Source: Acinetobacter apis
GTDB lineage: Bacteria > Pseudomonadota > Gammaproteobacteria > Pseudomonadales > Moraxellaceae
DNA length: 64,000 nucleotides
NCBI RefSeq assembly: GCF_900197575.1
Contig: NZ_FZLN01000001.1
Coordinates: forward strand, 310,001-374,000
Reading direction: 5' to 3'
The stretch's first letter is position 1. Every line of letters begins with the position of its first letter. This document shows, one piece after another, positions 54,938-63,734 of this stretch. The translations under genes were made by a program, and so were the position numbers. The notes beneath the pieces are model-generated. The model was not told the DNA's origin and did not search any database. It was given only the letters and a program-made list of their open reading frames with translations.

Positions 54938-55849
54938 ATGAAGATGATGGAAAAAACAAACCTAATGAAGAAACTTGTTAAAGTGTCTGCCGTATTGACC
55001 CTATGCAGTGCTGGTCTTTTCTCACAGTTTGCTGTGGCTGAAGAACAACCTGCAGCATCTCAAGCAACAGCACAACAAGTGGCATCACCTGCGGCTTCAC
55101 AACCGACACCTGAACCACCACCTGCAGCGGCTACAACTGAAAAAGTAGGTAACCCATATGGGTTAGATGCAGTATGGCGTGAAGGTGACTTTGTTGCACG
55201 TGGTACATTAATTATTATGTTGTTAATGTCTGCAGGTACATGGTATTTGATCGTGACGAAATTCCTTGAACAACAACAAGTGAAAAAGCAAGGACAAATT
55301 GCACGTCAAAAATTTTGGAATGCGGACAATATTCCTCAAGGTGTTCAAACATTAGACTCAAAAAGTGCATACCGTTTTATCGCTGAAAAAGCACAAAACT
55401 CAACAGAAAATCATGGCAGTCATATGCTTGATAAAATTGACTTTAACACATGGGTGACTTTAGGTATTCAACGTGCAGTTGATAAAGTACAAAGCCGCTT
55501 ATCGGGCGGTCTTGCATTTTTAGCAACAGTCGGTTCAACCTCTCCATTTATTGGTCTCTTTGGTACAGTATGGGGTATTTACCATGCGCTAACTGCTATT
55601 GGTATTTCAGGTCAAGCGTCAATTGATAAAGTTGCAGGACCTGTAGGTGAAGCATTGATTATGACAGCGATTGGTTTGGCGGTTGCTGTGCCTGCAGTAC
55701 TTGGCTATAACTGGTTAGTACGCCGTAATAAAGCCATTTTAGAAGAAGTTCGTTCATTCGGTGCTGACTTACATGCTGTAGCATTAAGTGGCAACATGGT
55801 GTCTGGTGAAAAACCAGCACAAGCTAAAGCAAAACCAACTGCGGAGTAA
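54938..55849 (+). CDS. exbB: ExbB, TonB-system proton-channel subunit with N-terminal extension
   Basis: ExbB forms the inner-membrane proton channel with ExbD. The C-terminal part has the MotA/TolQ/ExbB core: LAFLATVGSTSPFIGLFGTV and a following GEALIMTAIGLAVAVPAVLGY. The 303-residue protein also has a signal peptide and an Ala/Pro/Gln-rich periplasmic extension (about residues 34-75), longer than E. coli ExbB, a form found in several Gram-negative genera. Several ATG codons lie at the start; the exact one is uncertain. Confidence 0.93.
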   Translation: MKMMEKTNLMKKLVKVSAVLTLCSAGLFSQFAVAEEQPAASQATAQQVASPAASQPTPEPPPAAATTEKVGNPYGLDAVWREGDFVARGTLIIMLLMSAGTWYLIVTKFLEQQQVKKQGQIARQKFWNADNIPQGVQTLDSKSAYRFIAEKAQNSTENHGSHMLDKIDFNTWVTLGIQRAVDKVQSRLSGGLAFLATVGSTSPFIGLFGTVWGIYHALTAIGISGQASIDKVAGPVGEALIMTAIGLAVAVPAVLGYNWLVRRNKAILEEVRSFGADLHAVALSGNMVSGEKPAQAKAKPTAE

Positions 55850-55854
55850 GCACA

Positions 55855-56280
55855 ATGGGAATGAATGTAGGTTCAGAAGGTGATGATGACGATGTGATTG
55901 GCGTCATCAATACCACACCACTTGTGGATGTGATGTTGGTATTACTGATTATCTTTTTGATTACAGTCCCTGTGGTAACGCATACAATTCCTGTGAAATT
56001 ACCTGAAGAGACAAATCAAAAATATGAGACTAAACCTGAAAATGTTACCCTAGCGGTAAATAAAGAAGGGCAAGTCTTTTGGAATGAAAAATATATTCCA
56101 GATCAAAATACGTTACTCGGTCTGTTAAAAGAGCAGTCAGTAAAACGACCACAGCCTGAAGTTCATATTCGTGGTGATCAACAAACCCATTATGAATCAA
56201 TTGGTAAAGTCATTGAAACAGTGCAGCAAGCAGGCATTATTAAAATATCATTTGTTACTCAGCCACCAGCGCGTGGTTGA
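55855..56280 (+). CDS. exbD: ExbD, first copy
   Basis: The 141-residue protein has the ExbD layout: a short cytoplasmic N-terminus, one TM with the conserved Asp (INTTPLVDVMLVLLIIFLIT), then a periplasmic domain. The gene lies 5 bp after exbB and 21 bp before a second exbD. Confidence 0.93.
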   Translation: MGMNVGSEGDDDDVIGVINTTPLVDVMLVLLIIFLITVPVVTHTIPVKLPEETNQKYETKPENVTLAVNKEGQVFWNEKYIPDQNTLLGLLKEQSVKRPQPEVHIRGDQQTHYESIGKVIETVQQAGIIKISFVTQPPARG

Positions 56281-56301
56281 GTTTGAGGATAGGAGACGAT
56301 C

Positions 56302-56715
56302 ATGGGAATGACACCAACCCCAAGTAATTCAGATGATGAAGATGTAATGCTCGAAGTCAATATGACACCATTGATTGATGTCATGTTGGTTTTAATTATT
56401 ATGTTTATTATCACGATCCCCATTCAAAACAATGCGATCAATATTAACATGCCTGCGCCGTCTCCTCCGACCAAGCAAAAGCCACCTGAGGTGGTGACGA
56501 TCGCAATTAAACCGAATGGCGATATCTTGTGGAATGAGGAAATCATTAAAAAAGACGTATTAGACGCACGTTTTACTGCCATTTCAAAGCAAGTAGAGCA
56601 AGACCAAGTTCATATTAAACCTGAGGCTCAAGCATCATATAAAGATGTAGCTATGGTGATGGCAGCAGCACAGCGTTTAGGTGTAAAAAATATGGGTATT
56701 ATGAACGGCGGTTAA
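56302..56715 (+). CDS. exbD: ExbD, second copy
   Basis: The 137-residue paralogue of the previous gene has the same TM with the conserved Asp (MTPLIDVMLVLIIMFIIT) but a different periplasmic domain. Two ExbD proteins per operon are known from Xanthomonas and others, where the second is not always needed for iron uptake. GAGGATAGGAGAC precedes the ATG. Confidence 0.92.
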   Translation: MGMTPTPSNSDDEDVMLEVNMTPLIDVMLVLIIMFIITIPIQNNAININMPAPSPPTKQKPPEVVTIAIKPNGDILWNEEIIKKDVLDARFTAISKQVEQDQVHIKPEAQASYKDVAMVMAAAQRLGVKNMGIMNGG

Positions 56716-56743
56716 AGCGCGAAGCATAATGATTGTATTTGTT

Positions 56744-56779
56744 AAAGTAAAAAAGCTCTTTGGGGCTTTTTTACTTTTT
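56744..56779 (+). terminator. Rho-independent terminator of the tonB-exb operon
   Basis: The 13-bp arms AAAGTAAAAAAGC and GCTTTTTTACTTT flank an 8-nt loop. TTTTTG follows. Confidence 0.85.
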
Positions 56780-56880
56780 GTGAAATAAGAAAAGTTATTG
56801 ATGAGTGATTAGATTATAATTGCTCTAAAAGTAACATGACTTAAAAAAAATAGCACTTTAAAGATATTAATGGACATACA

Positions 56881-58716
56881 ATGACAAATAAGCTTTTTAG
56901 TTGGCTTGAACAACGGATTGATCCGTATCCTGACGAATATCAAAATGCGCCTTTACCAGAAAAATTTTTTCCATTTTTATGGGCATGTACCTTAGGTGTT
57001 AGAAAATATTTAGTGATTGCTGTTGTGCTGACTGCAGTGACATCGGCTATGGAAGCTTATATTTTTAATGCCATGGGCAGCATAGTCAATTGGATTAATG
57101 CAAGTACACGTGAGACCTTTTTTACAGAGTATCAATCATCACTCATGTTTTTGGTGTTTGTGTTGCTTGCGCATGTGGTTTTAGTATCGGCATTATCTAT
57201 GCTGAAGCATCAAATATTAATTCCGCTCTTTCCCATGCGTTTAAGGTGGCGTTTTCATAATTTGTTTTTACAACAAAGTTTAGATTTTTTTAGTAGTGAA
57301 TTTTCAGGAAAACTTACCACTAAAGTATTGCAAACAGCTTGGGCTGTACGTGATTTTTTCTTAATTATTATCGAAATTATCATCAATATTTTGGTGTATT
57401 TTATAACAATCAGTGTGTTATTGGGCGCAACTTCGCCTCTGTTATTGGTACCTTTATTTATTTGGTTAACACTGTTTGTACTTTCAATTATCTATTACGT
57501 TCCTCGCTTAGGAAAAACATCACAAGAAACAGCAGATGCTCGTTCGTTAATTACAGGGCATTTAACCGATACCTATACCAATATTCAAACAGTTAAACTT
57601 TTTGCACATTCTCAGCAAGAGCGCGAATACAGCAAAGAGTCAATGAATGGCTTTTTGGCAGTTTTGTTAACATTATTTCGTATTACCACCAGCTTTGAAA
57701 TTTGCTTGAAATTATTAAGTGCTTTTTTGTTTATTGGTGTATTAGGTACAGCAATTTATTTATGGCAACAGAACCAAATTGAAGTTGGCGTGATTGCTGC
57801 TGCGCTTGCAATGTTACTCAGGCTGAACAGTTTAAGTGATTTTATTATGTGGCAATTGGCAGGCTTATTTGAAAATGTTGGGACCATTCAAGATGGTAAA
57901 AAAACGCTAAGCCGTCCTGTACTGATTCAAGATGTGGAAAATGCTTCTTCATTGCAGTTAAAGCAAGGTGAAATTCGCTTTGACCATGTGAATTTTTCTT
58001 ATAGCCACAAGCAAGTATTTAAAGATTTAAGCTTTACGATCAAAGCAGGTGAAAAGATTGGTGTAGTTGGGCGTTCAGGTGCAGGTAAATCTACTCTGAT
58101 TCAATTATTATTGCGTTTTTATGATATTCAACAGGGTCGTATTTTAATTGATGGGCAGGATATTTCACAGGTTAAACAAGAGAGCTTAAGACATCATATT
58201 GCTTTAGTGACGCAAGATACTTCCTTGTTACACCGTACCATTAAAGAGAATATTCGTTATGGACGAATTGATGCTTCTGATGACGCTGTAAACCGAGTGA
58301 TTGGACAAGCACATGTACAAGACTTTTTACCTCACTTAATTGATCAGCATGGACGAATTGGATTAGATGCGGAAGTGGGTGAGCGTGGTGTTAAGTTGTC
58401 AGGTGGTCAAAGACAACGGATCGCGATTGCACGTGTACTATTAAAAAATGCACCTATTCTAATTTTGGATGAAGCGACCAGTGCATTAGATTCTGATGCT
58501 GAAAGCGTCATTCAAAGCAATTTACAAAGTTTAATGCAAGGCAAAACAGTCATTGCAATTGCTCACCGTTTATCAACCATTGCTCAAATGGACCGTATTG
58601 TTGTATTTGATCAAGGGCAAATAGTTGAGCAAGGTTCACATACTGAGTTGCTTGAGCAAAATGGTATTTATGCAAATTTATGGCAAAAGCAAACCGGTGG
58701 CTTTATTGTTGAGTAA
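56881..58716 (+). CDS. ABC exporter with fused membrane and ATPase domains (MsbA/ABCB-like)
   Basis: The 611-residue half transporter has a six-segment membrane domain, then an ATPase domain with Walker A (VGRSGAGKSTLIQ), the signature LSGGQRQRIAIAR, and Walker B (ILILDEATSALD). A homodimer would export lipids, drugs or peptides. No adaptor or outer-membrane channel gene lies nearby. The N-terminal segment LEQRIDPYPDEYQNAP is of a type seen in several uncharacterised exporters. The substrate is unknown. Confidence 0.88.
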   Translation: MTNKLFSWLEQRIDPYPDEYQNAPLPEKFFPFLWACTLGVRKYLVIAVVLTAVTSAMEAYIFNAMGSIVNWINASTRETFFTEYQSSLMFLVFVLLAHVVLVSALSMLKHQILIPLFPMRLRWRFHNLFLQQSLDFFSSEFSGKLTTKVLQTAWAVRDFFLIIIEIIINILVYFITISVLLGATSPLLLVPLFIWLTLFVLSIIYYVPRLGKTSQETADARSLITGHLTDTYTNIQTVKLFAHSQQEREYSKESMNGFLAVLLTLFRITTSFEICLKLLSAFLFIGVLGTAIYLWQQNQIEVGVIAAALAMLLRLNSLSDFIMWQLAGLFENVGTIQDGKKTLSRPVLIQDVENASSLQLKQGEIRFDHVNFSYSHKQVFKDLSFTIKAGEKIGVVGRSGAGKSTLIQLLLRFYDIQQGRILIDGQDISQVKQESLRHHIALVTQDTSLLHRTIKENIRYGRIDASDDAVNRVIGQAHVQDFLPHLIDQHGRIGLDAEVGERGVKLSGGQRQRIAIARVLLKNAPILILDEATSALDSDAESVIQSNLQSLMQGKTVIAIAHRLSTIAQMDRIVVFDQGQIVEQGSHTELLEQNGIYANLWQKQTGGFIVE

Positions 58717-58851
58717 AATCCATACATCTATGATAGGAAAAGATATTTTATGAGCAGTTACCGCCATGAATATAACAATAACGCTTGTTTTTTGTGGTGG
58801 GATTGTTTAGTATCTCTTCCGTTATAAAGTTTGCTTTATGCGTAAACTTTA

Positions 58852-58928
<77 letters not shown>

Positions 58929-58933
58929 TTATT

Positions 58934-58970
58934 AAACCTCGTAACTTATTGAGTTATGAGGTTTTTTTTA
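58934..58970 (+). terminator. Terminator after the tRNA
   Basis: A 12-bp stem with one G-T pair (AACCTCGTAACT arm) is followed by eight T residues. Confidence 0.88.
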
Positions 58971-59101
58971 TATTTTAGTAAAGTTAACTAATATAATTTT
59001 ATTTAAATTTAATATCGAAAAATTTATAATTATATCCACAGTTCTTAAAAAACTAGAATAGTGCTGAAGCGATTCAAATCTAATTAAAATATAGGTAAAT
59101 A

Positions 59102-59638
59102 ATGAACAAAGACTCTTTAGAAAGCTTTATTCAAAACATAAAAGAAGATAATGAAAAAAAATTATTTTTTGCTCAGCATCAACTTGGCGCAGAAGTACAC
59201 TGGTTTTTTATTGAAGCGGTTCAGGCCATGGAGAAAAATTTAATCTTACTCGCTTGTTTAGGATTCATTAATGGCATAGAAGCTTCTTTAAGATCTACAG
59301 TAGCTGCTATTGAAAATACGAGTATAGACTCAAATACAATTTTAAATAATAAACTTCTGAGAAAGGCTAAAAAACATGGATTACCTATAAATTATTTAAC
59401 CTTTCCAGGAGAGCAAAATTTTGAACTTAAGTTGGAAAGAAACAACGATCATGTAGAAATTGTAAGACTAAGGCATAATTTTTGTCATGGCAATATTCTT
59501 GAGTATGTAAATAAAGACCTTTCTTTTTTTACCCCCGAATGTTGCAATCACATTGTGAATATTCTTTTAGACATATCAAAAAAATGGGTTGAACATCTAG
59601 GTATTTTTAAAATAAATAAAGTGAATAATAAAGAGTAA
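59102..59638 (+). CDS. HEPN-motif protein (possible RNase) of unknown function
   Basis: The 178-residue protein is mostly helical and contains VRLRHNFCHGN, where R124-H-N-F-C-H129 is the R-X4-H signature of HEPN-domain ribonucleases, including a polar residue just after the Arg. Many HEPN proteins are toxins or defence effectors that cut RNA. Base composition is very AT-rich compared with its neighbours, and it sits directly behind a tRNA gene, a common place for acquired genes. A TAGGTAAATA sequence lies before the ATG. No antitoxin-like gene was found beside it, so a toxin-antitoxin pair cannot be claimed. Confidence 0.65.
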   Translation: MNKDSLESFIQNIKEDNEKKLFFAQHQLGAEVHWFFIEAVQAMEKNLILLACLGFINGIEASLRSTVAAIENTSIDSNTILNNKLLRKAKKHGLPINYLTFPGEQNFELKLERNNDHVEIVRLRHNFCHGNILEYVNKDLSFFTPECCNHIVNILLDISKKWVEHLGIFKINKVNNKE

Positions 59639-60077
59639 TTTATCTATATCTTTTTAATTAAAACATTGCTTTACAATATCGAATACCCAAAACAATCAAT
59701 TTAAATAGATAATTATCATATATTTATACAGTGTTGTGGTATTATAAAAAATGATCAATTAAATAATTATAATATTGTCAGTTGTCTTAAATATGATATT
59801 TTATGTATTAAAATAATACCTAAGTTGTTATTTTAAAATAAAAAATTAGGTTATTAATCGAATTTAATAATAATAGTGTACTGATATTTATTTTTATGCT
59901 GAAAACATAATATACATAAATTTTACTATATTTTTCAATAATTTAAATTTTGTTAATAAAATATTACATATAGTATGTACGAAGAAGCATTATTATATGT
60001 GGTGAAAATATATATAGGATTGCACGTAAGTTTTAATTTAAAACGGACAATTTATAAATAACAATGAAGTAGGTAGT
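59639..60077. other. Very AT-rich intergenic region
   Basis: No gene, RNA or repeat was recognised in 439 bp. It carries the promoter for the membrane protein downstream. Confidence 0.5.
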
Positions 60078-61082
60078 ATGATGAGTAATTCAGAAACATA
60101 TTTAAAATCAAGAATTTCTTGGCCAAGTATATTTGCAGGGACGCTAATTGTTTTAGCTGTTTCTTTTTTATTATCCATTTTAGGAGTCGCTTTAGGCTTT
60201 TCAATGTTAGACCCATTGTCTGACACTGATATTGGTAACGGCTCTGGAACCACTTTAGGTATTTGGACAGGGATTTCGTTGCTAGTAAGTTTAGGTATTG
60301 GTAGTTTTATTTCAGGTAAACTTACAGGTGTGCATGGCGGTGTACACGGCTTTTTAGTGTGGTGTTTGTCTTTAATCGTTGGCTTGTTTATTAGTATTTC
60401 AACAGTAACAACAACATTAAATATCACAGGAAGTTTAGTTGGTTCAGTAACTTCTGCGACAGGAAATATTGCGGCAACTGTAGGTAAAGGAACAGCGAGC
60501 GCGTTTGAAAACATTAATTTTGATGACATTTTACCAAGTTCATCAGAGCTCATGGGTTCAAACAACAGCAATGTGGTTGATGCTTTGAAAAAGAGTGGAA
60601 TTCCAGAATTACAGCCTAACTATTTAAATTCTCAATTAGATTGGGCCAAAAAGCAAATCCAAACTGCGGTAAAAGATGTTGCTGTGAATCCACAAAATGG
60701 CGAAGAGATTATTAATAATTTAATGACCACTTTGAAAAACAGAGCACAGTCTATTAATGATTCAATTGATAAAGAGAAAATTAAAACAGCACTTGCTAAA
60801 AACAGCAATATGACGCCAAAAGAAGCCGATCAAGCTGTTGAAAATTTCTTAAAAGAGAGAGAAGTTGCAACACAAAAAGTGAATGAAGCATTTACTCAAG
60901 CAGAAGCATCAATTAATGATGCAAAAGTGAAATACCAAGAGTTGAAGCAGCAAGCGCGTGAAAAAGCTGCAGTTGCAACAAAAGCTGCTGCAAAAGCTGC
61001 GTTATGGGCATTTATTGGTTTATTCCTTGGTGCATTAGTAAGTATTTTTGCTGGCCGAGTTGGCGTTAACAAAAGCAAATAA
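60078..61082 (+). CDS. Membrane protein with long helical central region
   Basis: The 334-residue protein has three N-terminal membrane segments (FAGTLIVLAVSFLLSILGVA; a second near TLGIWTGISLLVSLGIGSFI; a third near FLVWCLSLIVGLFISIST) with two His-Gly steps, HGGVHG, in a loop. A long charged, Ala- and Gln-rich helix follows (residues about 180-300), and a final membrane segment AALWAFIGLFLGALVSIFAG. The function is unknown. A GTAGGTAGT motif precedes the ATG. Confidence 0.7.
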   Translation: MMSNSETYLKSRISWPSIFAGTLIVLAVSFLLSILGVALGFSMLDPLSDTDIGNGSGTTLGIWTGISLLVSLGIGSFISGKLTGVHGGVHGFLVWCLSLIVGLFISISTVTTTLNITGSLVGSVTSATGNIAATVGKGTASAFENINFDDILPSSSELMGSNNSNVVDALKKSGIPELQPNYLNSQLDWAKKQIQTAVKDVAVNPQNGEEIINNLMTTLKNRAQSINDSIDKEKIKTALAKNSNMTPKEADQAVENFLKEREVATQKVNEAFTQAEASINDAKVKYQELKQQAREKAAVATKAAAKAALWAFIGLFLGALVSIFAGRVGVNKSK

Positions 61083-61137
61083 TCACTCAATGCTTTAACA
61101 TAAAGCGATTGATGTAAAATTCTTGCATCTATCATAT

Positions 61138-61171
61138 AAAAGACCAGCTTAAAATCAGCTGGTCTTTTTTT
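61138..61171. terminator. Terminator after the membrane protein
   Basis: A 12-bp perfect stem AAAAGACCAGCT/AGCTGGTCTTTT with a 7-nt loop and a T-run. It may also act on the convergent NrsF gene. Confidence 0.9.
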
Positions 61172-61221
61172 AATAAAACAGACATCAAATGCATGTTGTT
61201 TTAATGTGTCAGCTCATCTGC

Positions 61222-61860
61222 TTATTGGCGGTATTGAAAGAAACGATAGCCAATGAATACGGTGAGTCCGATGAGTGTCATTGCTGCAAAAAGATGCATA
61301 AAAAAATCATTTAAAATGAGTTGTTCAGAATGACATAAGGTTAATAAAGAATAAGAAAGAAAAATAATACCAATGCTTAAATACTTTAAGGTTTTGAGTG
61401 GTGTTAATGATTGATTCTTTTTTAGAAACATTAAACTAATAATCAGCATCGGAATGCCTGAAGTCACCACAAAAAGATAGCAGCTTAGACCTTGACCAAA
61501 ATGACCAATATGATGAGGCACGGTAAAAATGCTAAACAGGCTTGCCACTAACCAAAAAATAATCATTGTATTGAGTAACGTTGTATTTAATTGGCGTCCA
61601 GGAATTTGTGACTTAAATACATTTGAAATAGATAAGCAGCCAATCACGATACACAGCATAAAGCTTAAAATATTTTCCTGTGTTGCAGGGAATTGCCATG
61701 CTTTAGGATGTAAATTCAGTAAAAATGTTGATAACACGCCCAAGCCTAAAAATACCAAGCTCCATGTTGCTGTACCTAGCCATAAGTTTGGCGTTTTCGC
61801 GACAGGTTTAAGATTATGTGTGAGTTGCTGAATTAATTCCTTATGTCGATTATGATTCAT
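61222..61860 (-). CDS. NrsF/DUF1109-type anti-sigma factor
   Basis: This 212-residue protein has six predicted membrane segments and a short N-terminal cytoplasmic helix (RHKELIQQLTHNLKPVAKTP) typical of NrsF (DUF1109), which holds its ECF sigma factor at the membrane until a signal appears. Its start overlaps the end of the upstream ECF sigma gene by 11 bp. In Caulobacter NrsF with SigF answers heavy metals and oxidative stress; a similar role is inferred here. Confidence 0.82.
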   Translation of the reverse strand: MNHNRHKELIQQLTHNLKPVAKTPNLWLGTATWSLVFLGLGVLSTFLLNLHPKAWQFPATQENILSFMLCIVIGCLSISNVFKSQIPGRQLNTTLLNTMIIFWLVASLFSIFTVPHHIGHFGQGLSCYLFVVTSGIPMLIISLMFLKKNQSLTPLKTLKYLSIGIIFLSYSLLTLCHSEQLILNDFFMHLFAAMTLIGLTVFIGYRFFQYRQ

Positions 61861-62440
61861 TTTGCTCTCTAGATTTACTCTTTAATTTAGTTAAAGCACG
61901 ATGCAACAAGGATTTAACTGCAGGTACAGATAAACCTGTTTTTTCCGATGTTTCATTGAGGCTCAGTTCATCAATTTTAACCAGCTGTACAATATGACGC
62001 TGAGATGGCGTTAAATTGGCAAGTAAATGCGTCAACCGTTCAAGATGATCTTCTTGGTCATGTTTATCAAGCGGTGTAAGGTCAATGAGCTGCGATAAAA
62101 TAAACTCATCAGCCAGCTCTTTAGACCAATGACGATTATATTTACGCAGTACATCAACAGCACGTGCAGATGTAATGGTGGATAACCATGGCAAAATTGG
62201 CCGTGTCGGGTCATAGGTATGGCGTAAGGTATGAACCGTCATTAGTGTGTCTTGGACAATATCATCGACAATTGTGTCATCTTTCACCTTATAGCGTGCA
62301 AAGGTTTGTAATACAGGCACCATCGCAGACAATACTTTATGGTATGCCTGCTCATCTCCTTGTTGTGCTTGATGCATTAGCGTTGACCATTGCTCTTTGG
62401 GTGCAAGCCCTTGCGATGGCCTAGAGGTCGATCTGCTCAA
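61850..62440 (-). CDS. ECF-family RNA polymerase sigma factor (SigF-like)
   Basis: The 196-residue protein contains the sigma-2 region DDIVQDTLMTVHTLRHTYDP, followed by PWLSTITSARAVDVLRKYNR. Its sigma-4 region shows LTPSQRHIVQLVKIDELSLNE and SVPAVKSLLHRALTKLK, which would contact the -35 element. It is encoded in the same operon as NrsF, its likely partner, and lies 23 bp downstream of the DsbD-like gene. Confidence 0.9.
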   Translation of the reverse strand: MSRSTSRPSQGLAPKEQWSTLMHQAQQGDEQAYHKVLSAMVPVLQTFARYKVKDDTIVDDIVQDTLMTVHTLRHTYDPTRPILPWLSTITSARAVDVLRKYNRHWSKELADEFILSQLIDLTPLDKHDQEDHLERLTHLLANLTPSQRHIVQLVKIDELSLNETSEKTGLSVPAVKSLLHRALTKLKSKSREQNES

Positions 62441-62463
62441 TGCACTCTCCTTGAAAAATCATC

Positions 62464-63717
62464 TTATTGTTTTGCGGCTTTTTCTAACTCCATAATAAAC
62501 GAAGCGGTGGTTAAGATCTGTGGCAAAATGATTGGATCTCCACCATTTGCAGGGTAAAGCACATAGAGCGGTAAACCATCTCTGCCATAGTCCGCCATGG
62601 CTTTGACAATCTCTGCATTATAATTGGTTGCATCTGCAAACATGAAAATGGTGTTGGTCTTGAGCATTGCTTTTTGAACATCATCAGTTGAAAGCACATT
62701 TTTATCGTTAACTTGGCAGGTAATACACCATGAGGCACTAAAATCAATAAAAATGGGTCGATGCTGTTTTCTTGCTTCTGCTAAGGCTTGTGGTGACCAA
62801 GTGATTTTTGTTGCTTTGGTTGCTTGAGCTTCTGATGTTAAAGCAGGGGTTGGTGCTGTTTTTAATGTGGTTTGTAATGCACTATTGGGTTGAAAGATTA
62901 AGAATAAAACGCCAAGACCAATCACAAAAGCGATCAAATACAACATAAGACTTTTTTGTCCCATGAGCGTTCTTTTTTGTGCAAGACCATAAATCCAACA
63001 TATCATGGCAAAGCTAACACAGCAGATAAAAATGATAGCAAGTCCTGTGGCATCGGTTTGTTGTGATGCTACCCAAACCAGCCATGCCGCAGCAGCATAC
63101 ATTGGAAATGCTAAAAATTGTTTTAACGTTTCCATCCATGCACCAGGTTTTGGTAGTTTTTTTGCTAAATTGGGGCTAAAGGACAACAAGGTAAAAGGTG
63201 CTGCAAAACCAATCGCTAAGCTTAGAAAAATGGACAGTGCAACAATTGGGCTTTGTACTGAGGCATAGCCAATGGCACTGGCCATAAACGGCGCAGTACA
63301 TGGTGTAGCGACAATAATTGCCAAAGCACCAGTTAAAGCGGCACCATATGCACCGCTTGTAGAGGTTTGATTTTGTCCTATTTGTTGAAGGCGAAGACCC
63401 GCTTCAAACAAACCTGATAAATTGAGTGCAGAACCGAGCATCACCAAAGCGAGAAGTGTCACCATCTTTGGTGATTGAAGTTGAAAGCCCCAGCCAACTG
63501 CTTCTCCACCGCTCCGTAAGATCAGTAAAAATCCTGTTAGTGCAAGCATTGATAAAACAACGCCCACCATAAATGCCAAGCCTTCTACACGCAAGCGTTG
63601 CTTGTCATTAACATGGCGGAGTAATCCCATAATTTTAAAAGAAATAATAGGAAATACACAGGGCATAAAGTTTAAAATAAGCCCACCTAAAAAAGCCGAT
63701 AGAATCGCAATTAACAT
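62464..63717 (-). CDS. DsbD-like thiol:disulfide interchange protein without N-terminal periplasmic domain
   Basis: The 417-residue protein starts directly with the membrane core. The redox cysteines are in NFMPCVFPII (Cys20) and VATPCTAPFM, the pair found in the DsbD membrane domain. The C-terminal thioredoxin-like domain has SWCITCQVND. It would carry electrons from cytosolic thioredoxin to periplasmic proteins. The DsbD alpha domain is missing, as in CcdA/ScsB-type variants. It follows a peroxiredoxin gene by 17 bp and precedes the sigma-factor gene, forming a redox-stress operon. Confidence 0.87.
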   Translation of the reverse strand: MLIAILSAFLGGLILNFMPCVFPIISFKIMGLLRHVNDKQRLRVEGLAFMVGVVLSMLALTGFLLILRSGGEAVGWGFQLQSPKMVTLLALVMLGSALNLSGLFEAGLRLQQIGQNQTSTSGAYGAALTGALAIIVATPCTAPFMASAIGYASVQSPIVALSIFLSLAIGFAAPFTLLSFSPNLAKKLPKPGAWMETLKQFLAFPMYAAAAWLVWVASQQTDATGLAIIFICCVSFAMICWIYGLAQKRTLMGQKSLMLYLIAFVIGLGVLFLIFQPNSALQTTLKTAPTPALTSEAQATKATKITWSPQALAEARKQHRPIFIDFSASWCITCQVNDKNVLSTDDVQKAMLKTNTIFMFADATNYNAEIVKAMADYGRDGLPLYVLYPANGGDPIILPQILTTASFIMELEKAAKQ

Positions 63718-63734
63718 GGTATTTTCCTTGAATA

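Noticed and set aside
58750-58827. A 25-codon frame just before the tRNA
   Set aside because: The ribosome site is weak and the encoded peptide (with two adjacent Trp) has no recognisable pattern.
59701-59730. A Fur-like sequence around GATAATTATC
   Set aside because: Only the central 10 bp are palindromic; the outer positions do not follow the Fur consensus.
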